From Anoplolepis gracilipes (Eukaryota > Arthropoda > Insecta > Hymenoptera > Formicidae), in assembly GCF_047496725.1 (NCBI RefSeq), contig NC_132972.1, positions 13,159,001 to 13,223,000 of the forward strand: a stretch of 64,000 nt of DNA, written 5' to 3'. The notes beneath the pieces were generated by a model. The model saw only the letters and a program-made list of their open reading frames with translations. It ran no database searches and had not been told where the DNA came from. Positions 51,859 to 63,212 of this stretch are shown here, one piece after another. The translations under genes and the position numbers were made by a program. The number at the start of each line of letters is the position of its first letter. Positions within the stretch are counted from its first letter, which is position 1.

Positions 51859-54800
51859 CGGGTCGTGTCCACGTGCACGCACACGCACGCTCGTACGTTG
51901 GGTTCGATTCCACGTAGTGCGTGGATGTTTAGTATTGCCCGGCTGTACGACGCAGGGCGTGGAACCTGTTACCGGTTCGAGTAGGCGGGTGTTCAGTGCG
52001 TCTCTCTCGGTCAAAACCGATCGATCGAGGCCTTCGACGAGGCGCTACAACATGTGATTCTCTACGTTGACGATCGCGCTTCCCGCGAAATACGCTCTCG
52101 CGTGCGAATTTCGCTTTAATTCAACCCAAATCCAATTCAATTTATAAGAGCGTTAATTTAATTTTTGCTAATTAATTTAATCGCGTATTTTCAAACATGA
52201 AGAATTTATATCATTTGTTTTCTTTTTAAATAAAAATATATTATAATAAAATATGGATTTAAAATCACAGATTAAAAAAGAAAAAAAACAAAGATTGCTG
52301 AAATCGCTCTGAGATTTAAAAAAATTGTTTTCATGGTTTTTTTAAGTATTTTGAAATATGTTACGTAACGTTAACACGATTATATTAATTCATAAACAAC
52401 GTTTATAATTTATTGAGATAGATTCTTTTCTGATAAAGTAAAATTTATCAAAATTTTTTCTTGTTAGGAAGATATATCTCTGAATGTGTATTCTGTCATT
52501 AATTGATTATTTACGACACGAGTAAAACGAAATTAAAAACTGATCCATAAGAGATTACAACTACTTCCTCTCAAGTATATAATTTCTTATTAATGTTAAA
52601 CTCTCAGTGTATTCTTGTGTTTTATTTATTAGCATAAAAATATTTTTTATCGACGAAATGTTGTTATTCAGAGATTCCATGAACGGAATCAAGCGTGACT
52701 TGGCTACGGTATAAGAAATATCGACGCATTTTCTGATTCCTTCTTTGATTTAACAATACGCGCCTCTCGCTACACTTCCGCAATATCGTGAATAAACAGC
52801 AACAACTGTTCACCATTCGAGAATATTTGCCGATATTATAGTCCTTATCAGAAAGTCCGAGACGGACATTTGATACCATTTCACTGAATATTATAAAATT
52901 TAATAAAAATTGTTACAGCCACTGAGTCGATGTGAATATCCCAATAGTCATAAATTAAAGAGAAAGATAAGAATAAAACCCACCGTTTAAAAATAATCTA
53001 ACAATAAGTCAATAAAATTTATACACTAAAACAACATATTTTTGTTAATTTAGTATAGGCTATACTTTGCTTTAGGTTTTTATGGGAAAGAGTAAAATGA
53101 AAAATTTTTTAGAATTTTAAGATTTTTTGAAATTCCATTGCTTTTTCTTTTCCTCTTAAATAATTATAATTTTAGATTTTTATTATTATATCAAATATAT
53201 GTATATATATATATAACACAATATATTACAAAACAATATTACATATATGTTTTCATAATAGAAATAATCGCCCGTTTGGAGGCTATCTTATTTATCGATA
53301 CGATTGAACGATACGCGTGCTTGATCAATTGATTTGATTTATAATTATTCATCAAATGGTTCAACAAATATAACCGCGCTGCATATGCATTCAATTGTCA
53401 ACGTGACAAACAACAATCACTCGCATTAATGCGAAATCTTTTTGCTGTCATGTCTTTTTGGTTAAAGACCTGACTTATGTGTTTTGCACTATATTATTTT
53501 ATTTTATTTTGTTTCGAGAACAAATATGTATCGCGATAAAGTAATGGAGAATGTGCAAAGAAATTTCCTTAACACCATTTCAATTTGAGATACGTTAATT
53601 AGTATCTAAGATATACCGTATGTTGTTATCTACAAATTATCTCGATGCACGCTGTTATTGATGCAACACGATAAAACGCGTGAATTACGGATGCAAGATG
53701 CAAGTCAGGCACGCAATGCATATTCAAGCAAGATCACTTTTTATTAGCATACTTTGTTAATACGCAGTTCTTACGATCCGCGCGTCCTTCAAGTAATTCT
53801 TGCAACGTATTCCTGTGTTTTCCGCAATTCTCTTCGCTCTCCATATTTTTGAGTATCTTGATCTATTTTTCTAATAAGTAATGTCGCAAGAATACACATG
53901 TATATGCGCGGTGCGACTTGTCAGATTTCACTCCGGAGATCGTTATTAATGAGGTATCGATCATAGCTGTCGATGCAACAGATCTCTCAAGTCGTAGAAA
54001 CGACTTAATTAATTGTTCACGCGATAATTAATAAATAGCGTAGTTGAATTATCAGCAGATGCGATTAATCTCTCATTCTGAATGTTTATGTGCAATGCTC
54101 GTTTTAATATGAGCTTGTATTGCAGATTGTACTAGACAGTTTGCAACGGTATTCGCGCACGCGAGCGAACGTTATCACGATTAAAAGAAAAAGTGCCAGC
54201 CATGAACTTTCGCTCGTCCTGTTCTTCCTACTCTTTCGATTATCTTGACACGTATCCTTTGAGTATCTTTACATCTTGACGCGAATGCTGTTCTCTCATT
54301 GTTGATATTCTGATAATCGCCGATGGCAGTGCAGTGGAGATCGACTTTGGTGAAAGTATTTCGAAAAAGTTTAATTAGAATTATAGATTTTGAATTCGGA
54401 TAAACTTATCGTATGTGCAAACTTGTATATAAAATATTTATAATTAAATCAGTTATTGAATTAAGTTAATTAAATGTTGATAATCTAATGAGAATTTTAT
54501 ATAATATTGTAAATAATAGAGAATCGGTTGTTTTTCAACTACTAACATTATCCGTTTAATATTTTCGATGGTTATTAGATAAAACAATATCAATAGTGAT
54601 ATTTAATAATTATTAATATAATATGAAATAATTGCAGATAAAAAAATAGAATGTTATTTAGTCATGTTTGTTTTATATATTGTCTAATTGTAAGTTAAAC
54701 ATTTATAATTCACGTATAATAGGCATGAAATACAATACAATATTACATATAATTTTATGCAAATATTTAGCGGATGCTAATACTTACATATATCTACGTT

Positions 54801-56766
54801 AACTTTATCATAGTACATCCGGTCTTCTCCCTTCGCATAGCGATAAAGTCCGAGATTGTCCAAACTGCATCCGACAGGGATTCAGTTCGAAAGCAAATCG
54901 CTAATCCTCGTAACAATGTTCCTCGCCACATAACAGATCCACCTACCACAGTGCACACCTGTCTCTCTCGCTTCGTCTCTGTCTCCCGTTCCTAACAGCA
55001 GCCGTCCACTTGGGATTATGGTAGCCGGCCGCCTACGGGTCGTGAAATGATTGGTCGCTGGTACGTACGTATGGGCGATATTAGCATAACACGATCTAAT
55101 TGATGCTGGTCGGATTATACGACTTTACGTGGCTGCTTGGCGGGCTGTTGCAACATCCTACAGATTGAAGCCAAGTCTATATGCAACGCATGTAGCGTGG
55201 TGGACGCGCGTATACTGCTCGTGTGCGTGTTTACATTTTGTACTGTGAACCTTGCAGGCACAAATAATCCGAAAAACGTGAGAGATAAACATACAGATTC
55301 ATTGATTATGTTTTTTTTTTTATAGGTTTTTGGATATAAATTTTTGTCAATTAAGTTTTTGAATACGATTGAGAAAAGTTTTCTTTTTGATCATAATGAT
55401 AAATTAGTAATTGTATAAAATAATCGGAGGAAATTTCTATGAGAAATATATCGGAATTTTTTAAACATATTATACTATTAAACAGAATAAAAAAATTATA
55501 AAAGCAATTGTAAATTTAATTTAATCAGAAATTATGAGAAACGTTCGAAATTATTCCATCGTCGAATATCGACAGTGATTGATTATTATCGGCTATTCAA
55601 GATAATTACGTTAATAATCACCAATGCTGACAGTGATCATCGTAAAGACTTAAATGACTACACTTTCTGTCTCTTTCTCTCTCTTTTTCTCTTCTCGCAT
55701 TAGATTACATGGCCAAACAAGTGTGCGTGCCATACATTAACATAACACGATCTAATTAGCAGTTGAGAAATCGCTAAAGAATATTACCGACGAAAGCATC
55801 GGCAAAACCACCATCAAAAAAAACTTGTCTATGTTCTATTAATCAATACTAGGTTAACGATAAAATTGATTGAAGAAACTAGAACTAACTTTTGCGCGTC
55901 TGACTTAACTGTCTGTTTAATTGTAAATAATAGTGGTCTTTCGTTTTTGTTAATACTCATAGCAAGTATTATAATATCGGTATCTTTTTTGTTGTAAAAT
56001 GCGAACCGACAAGTCACATATAGTGACTTTACTTGAATTACATGGGATCGGGTATATACCAATCATGACATGTCATTGGTTGAAATATTATTACGGTATG
56101 TTACATGTGGAAAGGGACAGTATCTAAAAGCTGCACTTAAACTCTACAGTCTTGGTAATTGCGAGAATTTATTTTACAAACATCATGATATTTTATTTAT
56201 ATCCATGATTAGATCTTTATTTTTATACAAAAATTAAAAAATTATATGTAATTCGAAATTTATACTGTGACTTATGATATTGAATAATACAAAGCCTCAC
56301 TACGCAATCACTAGTATAATTTCTAGCATAATAATCATCACGATACAACGTATGTTGTTGCGTTACCATATCCTACTTGTTCGTGTTAGTTGTTAAATAT
56401 CAGTACATCAGTTTACATTTTCGCGTGTAATTGCATCATGACAAACTCAAAGCTGACATGCTTGTCATAGATAACGATATTTTATATGTCATAAAATATT
56501 GCAAAAACATATAATTGTGTAAAAGATTATCAAAAAGACACTTATTAGATAAAATACTTAATGAAATGATGATTGTCTTGAATAATATCTTATTGTACTT
56601 AAATATAATTTATTTGTACGTGATTATTTTTAAGCGACCTTTTACTTACACAGAGGGTTCATGTTCAATAAATTGGGTGATTGCAATATTTTATATTTTA
56701 TGAAACACATATATTAAAAATTCCTCCATACAAATATTTCTTTTCAGAATTGACGAGACGCGCGCT
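51859..56766. other. Non-coding; GC tail, then AT-rich
   Basis: GC-rich to 52110, then AT-rich. (AT)n at about 53196-53215. A CpG patch at 54800-55220 includes 55080-55101, a 22-base segment repeated with one mismatch at 55736-55757 (shared core CATAACACGATCTAATT). CT-rich tract at 55666-55695. Open frames of 60-78 codons have no exon signals. Confidence 0.5.
55080..55757. repeat. Dispersed 22-base repeat pair
   Basis: The shared segment lies at 55080-55101 and 55736-55757, in the same orientation with one mismatch. The sequence around the two copies is otherwise unrelated, which argues for a shared short site and not a large duplication. Confidence 0.7.
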
Positions 56767-56783
56767 CACGTGTGTCTCACGTG
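56767..56783. promoter_or_regulatory. Tandem CACGTG E-boxes, 5-bp gap
   Basis: CACGTG at 56767-56772 and at 56778-56783, each preceded by T and followed by TGT or TAA. Closely spaced E-box pairs are known targets of bHLH dimers such as CLOCK/CYCLE, although those usually have a 6-7 base gap. The function is inferred. Confidence 0.3.
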
Positions 56784-56940
56784 TAACCGCACGCGCGCGA
56801 ACACACATACACACATGTGTAATCACAATCGACTTTAGTCCCGTTAGCTTGAACCCTCTGGACCGGACTTCTGCCTCTACCTTCTGCCGTATATATGCGA
56901 GTTTAATGCGCGCGCGTGTTCGTGCCGCGAAAAAAAACAG

Positions 56941-56982
56941 ACACACACACACACACACACACACACGCTCGCGCGCGCGCGC
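56941..56982. repeat. (CA)n followed by (CG)n tract
   Basis: About 13 AC units, a short GCTC interruption, then about six GC units. Alternating purine-pyrimidine, so Z-DNA-prone. Overlapping frames on both strands (about 120 codons each) are repeat artefacts. Confidence 0.9.
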
Positions 56983-57205
56983 AACATCGTCCATTAACGT
57001 CGTCATCGAATTAACGGTGAATATCATTGTTGAATGCCGCGAATGATCGAAGCACGGCATGTATGGGCAAAATTTTGCGGACGGACATCCCTGTAATTAC
57101 AGTTTTAGCAATCAAAATACTGATAAGCGAGTAAAAGCGGAAATTTCAGATAGCCTGAGGGAAAATGCCAGCAGCGAGAAAAGTTAAAAAATCGTAAACA
57201 TGATA

Positions 57206-57244
57206 AATAAGAGTTGTGAATAGGAGTCTAATAAGAGTTGTGAA
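57206..57244. repeat. Two-copy direct repeat, 24-bp period
   Basis: AATAAGAGTTGTGAA at 57206-57220 and exactly again at 57230-57244. Confidence 0.9.
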
Positions 57245-58145
57245 AATGAATTTAATTAGATATTAATTACACATTAATATTGAAAAATGTTTTACACTTG
57301 ATATATGAATAATTTTATCTAAATGATTCTAATTAGTCCGGATTATTATGAAATCTTTCTAGAGGAAAATTATTATATTTGATTAAAAATTTTTGGGAAG
57401 TCTCTAGTTATTTATTAACAAGCATTTATCTGCGATATAAAATTTGTGTATAATATTTCAATGATTTTGGCTTTAATTTTTATCGATTTAAATAACTATT
57501 ACAATAAGCAACACACGTATCTCTCTTTTCTCTCTCTTGCTCTCTTTGTTCCTTTTTCCTATCGCACAAATAGTAATGTTTGTGAAAAATAATTATAACG
57601 TTAATTAAATTTAATTACTTACATTTTATTTGATTCAATTCAATATGCGTAGATACAATTTTGCAAAAATTATTATTATTATTATACACCTACCTACTGT
57701 AGCACTTTTAATTTGACCGCCAAAACGAATATTTTTTTAGTGCCACATTCCTTACTATTATCAAGAGAGTCTGAGGGAATCTTTACCTTTTATTTAGCAA
57801 GAAATGTCCGGATAATTCCGGTTTAGCGCGAGAAAAAAAAGTCACACGAAAAAGATTTCATACTTTCAACAGGATATAAAATTTACAAGGTGCCACTCGT
57901 TTATATCTACCATAAAGGTAGGATGTCAAACGAGCGACAATTTGGCGGCGCGGTAGCGTGTTCACAACACCATCCTCCGTCGCTCGTAGACGATCCGTTA
58001 ACTGAGGTAAAGGCGACGCAAGGAAAAGCGCGGTAACGTGTGGTAAGATAAGGGCGTCATGCGTTGGTTACCGTTGGGTGGCGTTGGATGGTCCGCTTGG
58101 AATGCCGTTTAGCGACTTCCCTCTCCTGCCATGTTCATCCATGGG

Positions 58146-58198
58146 CTCTTTCTCTCTCTTTCTCTCACTCTCTCTCCCTCTCTCTCTTATTCTCTTTT
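58146..58198. repeat. (CT)n-rich microsatellite
   Basis: Imperfect CT run with TTT and CCC interruptions, giving Ser-Leu frames. Confidence 0.9.
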
Positions 58199-58883
58199 CA
58201 CCTTCTCTCCCTGCCCCTTTTCTTTTTCTCTCTCGCGTGTCTTTCATACTTGCACGCGTGAGTGCGTATTCTCGCAATCGCCGATCGTTGTCAAAGATCC
58301 GATCTCGACCCTCTTCTCTTCGATCGACGCTTCGACGCAACGATGTACTTCATTTTCTGACAGTAATTAGTCATGGCGCGAGATAAGGAGAAGGAACATT
58401 CCTTATGAAATTTATATACTTTGTAGAGAAAATTTTATATTAGGCATTTTTAATCTTGAATTATGTAGAAAGAAATATTGTGTATATAATCTTTTTTTTT
58501 TTCTTCTTTTTCTTTTATTTAATGATGTATATTGTACATTCAGTAATTTCTTATTTGAAGAATATGTGTCTAGAGTTATCATAAAGCGCGCGACACGGAA
58601 TCTCGGATTCTCAGATTAATATATGCATAGTAATTGCACTATTAATTTCCAATACGGAAGGAAAGCTGTCGAGTGAAGGTATAAAAATTATGGTGACATA
58701 AATCTGTGTAAAACGCAATTTTGTTGCTCTAAAGATGTACGATTAGAAATGCACGAACACTCCCATGTGGAAATTTTCTCGAGAAAGGCCTCAAGCACGA
58801 ACGATTATCGAAAGTTCGTGAAGTATGATGAAGCGGGATAAAATCCATGATCGTTATCGACGAAAACTGGGATGAAAAATTGC

Positions 58884-58901
58884 GCGGTGTAACTACACCG
58901 C
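58884..58901. repeat. Perfect inverted repeat, 8-bp arms, 2-bp spacer
   Basis: GCGGTGTA, AC, TACACCGC. The near-perfect dyad suits a dimeric DNA-binding protein better than an RNA hairpin, because the 2-base spacer is too short for a normal loop. Confidence 0.75.
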
Positions 58902-60287
58902 ACGATGACCTATAAATTTATAATAAGCGATATAGTGTAGACAGATATTAATATAAAACGACAAAACGATGCATCAGCATATTCTGCTTTTCAAGTCTTT
59001 TATTTTCCAATAAGAGAACTCATAATGTGTATGCATCATATAAATTTTTCTTACGTGGATTAACGGTTAGCAAGCTAATTTGAATCATAAATCTCACATA
59101 TGAGAGCCGTGCGATTATTATTATTTCAGCTGATGCTTTTGAGTGTTTGTGCTAAATGAGCGCAATAAAAAAAGTCCCGAATAATGTTTTTAGATTCAAA
59201 AAATTTCTAAAAACATCTTATTTGGATATATTAATTTATCGCTATTCGTCTTACTCGATATCCGGGGTCCATTAGTCGGAGAATGAAAAAAATTCAGAAG
59301 AAAAAAAGAGATCTTACAAACTTGCGCGGCGAATAAACTGGTTCCAAGTGCTCCAGGAAGAGATTTTTGTATCGAATGACAACATTGTAGTCGATTACGG
59401 CTTCGCACTGACAGTCTAACGATATTTACAACGTTTCGCTGTTTGGTTCGCGCTCGAGGGAAGTGTGTTTCTTTTCGTTACTGATTTATATTCATGACTT
59501 TTTAGCCGCCGAAACGAAAGACGTGATTAATCGAGAGCGGTCGTGAACGCGCGCGTATGTCAAATCGAGTACCCATCAACGGTCTCCCGGTGATTAACTA
59601 CCTATGGAGGTATCGAGTTTCTATCTTTCAATTATGAAAAAAAAAAAAATGAGAATCGGGAAGATTCACGCAACCTAGCATGGCGTGGCGGTTCCGGAAC
59701 GGGTATCGTAATTAATGTAAAGATATGTATCTTTACATTTTCTTCTACTAGTGTATCGATAACGTAAGAAAACTTATTATCGCAATTATGTATAACGATC
59801 TCGATCTTCCTGCTTTACAAATAATTACTACGAAGGACCATTTATCACAGTCAAAATGATCGTTTTCATTTATCCGTACAGTATTTATCGACAAATGCTG
59901 CGAGAGAAATATCTTTACTTATATTCTCTGTAAATATGCATAATCCGCGACGAAAATTACTAAACACTATTACATCCTTCAGTATGTATCGGTGTTGCGC
60001 GGGCAAGGAGCGAGAGATATCAGGACACCGCGTTCGCGCGAATATTTTTTTCTTCGAGGGAGGAGCATCCGGGTTTTATGCAGAAAGAGCGCGACTCGCT
60101 CATCGGACGTTTAACTTCGGCGTATAACATCGTGAATGGCGCTTCGCCCCGTAATTACGTTGCAAAATTTACACCGGCATAAATTACGCCCAGAAGTGTC
60201 GACGACCCGCAAGCAACGGCTTGTATCCCCACGTATGGTCTTTTTCACCTTGCAAATTAATAGTGACTCCTACCGCTGTGTGAAAGT

Positions 60288-60334
60288 TTCTCTCTCTCTC
60301 TCTTTCTCTTTCTCTTTTCCTTTTTCCTCCTCTC
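60288..60334. repeat. (CT)n-rich microsatellite
   Basis: CT run that degenerates into TTTCC-rich sequence. Confidence 0.9.
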
Positions 60335-61161
60335 ACTTCGCGACTATATCTATGAATGAGCGTCAACGGGACATTTTTCCCCGCTTCCAAGTCGACCACA
60401 CCGACCGTTTCATTTATACGAATGACCAATTTAAATAATTCGTTTGCCAGCAGATATTAATCTTGAATCTAATAAATGATAATATTGGCAGCGCGCTCCA
60501 ATTCTATTTCTCACTGCGCGTTAACAAATGTGACGTTTATACGATAACGAGTTGCAACGATTGCGTGTGGATAAGGTTTACGTTTCTTATCTCTCGCACG
60601 GCATGCCAGTATAATACTGTTGGCACAAGATGATTTAATAACTGAAAGAAATGTTAGCATGAATTAATGAGACTATGCTCTCCAACAAGAAAAAGAAAAA
60701 GAGAGAGAGAGAAAATAACACATTTTTGTATATATAAGTAGATAGAGAAACAATCTTAAGTAATGCAATTGCACGATATAAAATTTTTGTTTGTTTGCAC
60801 ACGCACTGTCTTTCAAATATTTTTAGTTAATAAATTCTTAATAATAAAAAAAATAAATAAAAATATTCCTTGTGATGTGAATGCATGAGATATTTGATTC
60901 ATTATTTTCTCGTTATTATAATATATTATAAAATGCTGAGTGTAATTAATGATTGCCACTAAACGAGAAATTAACATATTATGGAATCATTCTGTGAAAT
61001 AATGAGGCAACGTATTTGCATACGAAAATCAAACAAATGTTATTAAATTTGAAGACTTGGAATCTTTAATTTCTACTGGCTGTGATAAATTAGTAAATGT
61101 TAACCGGAATCGTTATTTCTTCACTATTATATATTGACATAGTCATAATCACAATTAATTA

Positions 61162-61190
61162 GATATATATATATATATATATATATATAT
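61162..61190. repeat. (AT)n microsatellite
   Basis: About 14 AT units. Confidence 0.9.
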
Positions 61191-61572
61191 TACTCTATAT
61201 TTCTTAAAAATATTCTATGAAAATATTAATATAACTATGTTGATATTTAATAATGAAAAGTAAAATATAAATAAATAACGCGTTCTTTTACTTCCTTTCT
61301 TCCAAATTCTTTTAGTTTAGTGATTTAGATTTTTATCATCAGCAATTTTAATATTTAATATCCAATATTTAATATTAAAATATAAATATACTTAAATATG
61401 TAATAGTTTCCAATTAAATATATTTTAAGATATTGTGAGATATTTCATTTCTCAAACAATCTGCGATTACAGTCATAATATTAATTCAGTAAATTAACTC
61501 TACTATGAACAACATTGAAATCTTATTCCAAGATGCGCTCAGGATAGTATACAGGAGACAGTACAGCACCCC

Positions 61573-61580
61573 TATTTAAA
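61573..61580 (+). promoter_or_regulatory. TATA-like TATTTAAA before a GC island
   Basis: Sits at the AT-rich to GC-rich boundary. A start near 61603 would give a GC- and CT-rich leader of about 400 bases ending at the GTAAGA donor at 62003. Confidence 0.25.
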
Positions 61581-61937
61581 CATCCCTACGTAATGTGGAT
61601 AAACGAGGAGCACGAGGAGCGGATGCGAGGAGCGCGCGTTCGCCGACTCGGCGAATGTCGTACAGCATCGCGCCGACTATATCAACTCCTATTCGCTCGA
61701 TCGTGGGACGTCCCATCGTCCATCGGATGGTGGGGACGTCGGTGCTAGGTCTAGTGCCACGTGGTGACGCGTACCCTGGGGCGAAATTTTGGTCGTCGGT
61801 GTACGCGTGCACAGACGGGAGACTCTCTCGCTCTCGCTCTCTCTTTCTCTCCACATCACCATCTTCTCTCCTCCCCGTATGTTTCTCCTTCTATTTCTCT
61901 CTGTCGCTCCTTTGTCGACGCTGGGACACCAGGCCGG

Positions 61938-62002
61938 ATGGTAGGGCAAGATACTAAGGTGGTGTTCGCAGTAGGTGGTGGTAGTAGTAGTAGTAACTCT
62001 CG
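61938..62002 (+). CDS. Weak candidate first coding exon
   Basis: ATG at 61938 opens 21 codons plus two bases, up to a GTAAGA donor whose intron begins at 62003. The donor also overlaps the in-frame stop, so the frame continues only if spliced. The predicted start is MVGQDTKVVFAVGGG followed by a Ser run coded by AGT repeats. The start context is poor at -3. Its exit phase (2) differs from the phase 0 of the other candidates, so it could not join the same downstream exon. It may instead be an untranslated leader exon, or chance in a GC island where a 173-codon low-complexity frame is also open on the - strand. Confidence 0.2.
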
Positions 62003-62100
62003 GTAAGAGCGCGCCGTAGCACACCTCCCGTTTCGTCCGCGGCCAGTAAACGGCTCTCTTAGGTGTACACTTTCGTACGCTTCGCCGACGTCCCCGTCGT

Positions 62101-62106
62101 TCAGTC
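62101..62106 (+). promoter_or_regulatory. Initiator-like TCAGTC
   Basis: TTCAGTCGGTCGG within the GC island, with A at 62103 as a possible start for a transcript including the exon ending at 62002 + 1210. No TATA box at -30 and no clear downstream element at +28. Confidence 0.2.
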
Positions 62107-63119
62107 GGTCGGCCGCAACACGACGCTCGATCAGCTGTTCCGTTCCGGCCGCGAAGAAACCGCGCGAACGCTCCTCTTCTGTCACGCGCGCGAGACCTTC
62201 CATCTCCCATCGTTCATCGTTTTCCCGATTTCCGCGGATTATGTGCCGAATGAATCACCACTCTGTTTTCAGAAAAAACTGATTATGTGAAGAGATAATA
62301 TTTGAAGGAATATATACTAAGTCGACGAATCGCTTCGTCAGAATCTCAATTTTTTGTTTTATTTTATTTGTAAGGAAAATCGAAGGCAAATTGATTAGTA
62401 CGATAACGATCGATTTGAAGATTTCAGTGGAAATGTACTTAGTGTGCGTAAAAATTTCAAGAGAAGAATATTAGTTTAAAAAGTATTGTGACCACGAAAT
62501 TATCATCAAGCTTGTACAATCTTGTACGTATCGAAACAATAGTGATCGATGAATAAAAAAAATTACATATCCTGATTCGGCTATTAGCCTCATGTTTTTA
62601 TCATTTTTCTTTTTTTAACGCATAAATAATCACATTTTTTAATTTTTATATATATAACATTCTAACTGACAGAAATCATGCTTGAAATATCTCGCGTGTA
62701 GAATCACGCATTCCATAACAATTGATCTGTCTTTATTATAACGCTTGACTTTTTGTTCTCCATTCCTCCTTCCTACAATCTTTTTTTCGATCCTACAACT
62801 ATAACGGCGCTCGAAGCCGTCGTGGTTTCGCGAAACGCAGTGCGAAGTGTCTCTCGTCACAATTTCGTGATTCAATGTGCCCGTCTCGATGTAGTGTACA
62901 GCGTATTTGGTACGCGGATGCGACGGAAACGGATGTAGCGCGGGATGCGTTAAGACGTTCGGACGAGAATCGACTTGCGATTGTGCCATGTGTACCAAGT
63001 GGAGGGATTCGAGTGTTTGAAGTGGTTCTCAAGTGACGCGAATTCTTTTCGGAGTATAGTGCCGTTCGCACGCGTTCCACCTGTCAAGTTTCGGAACCGG
63101 CAAACTGGAGATCCTAGGG

Positions 63120-63212
63120 ATGTTTCCGCCGCGCACGGAGGCGCCGACAGCCGACAAGTTGACGCTTTGCTACGCGCCCCACGTTGACATGACCACGGTC
63201 ATCGAAGTCGAG
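63120..63212 (+). CDS. Candidate first coding exon, 31 codons
   Basis: ATG at 63120 (G at -3) opens 31 codons to GAG|GTGCGA, with the intron from 63213, in phase 0. The predicted segment starts MFPPRTEAPTADKL and ends VDMTTVIEVE; GC is high at third codon positions and falls abruptly into AT-rich sequence after the donor. The alternative of continuing through the donor gives 68 codons to 63326 without any feature to support it. The donor is weaker than those at 8372, 36329 and 39493 (G at +5, but C at +4 and A at +6). No good acceptor precedes it, so it reads as a first exon with its promoter in the 61.6-63.1 kb GC-rich region. I do not recognise the protein. Confidence 0.4.

Larger units (their letters stand above)
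57245..61572. other. Non-coding; CpG patches and CT tracts
   Basis: CpG patches at 57930-58380, 59420-59720 and 59940-60440. CT-rich tracts at 58146-58198 and 60288-60334, (AT)n at 61162-61190. A perfect 8-bp inverted repeat lies at 58884-58901, and CGTAATTACGTTG at 60150-60162. Open frames of 60-102 codons coincide with the CT tracts and are low complexity. Confidence 0.5.

Noticed and set aside
61689..62210. 173-codon open frame on the - strand, the longest in the window
   Set aside because: Low complexity (Arg-rich, a run of Thr from the AGT/ACT repeat, Glu-Ser from the CT tract), no acceptor, donor or good start, and it overlaps + strand promoter-like features in a GC island.
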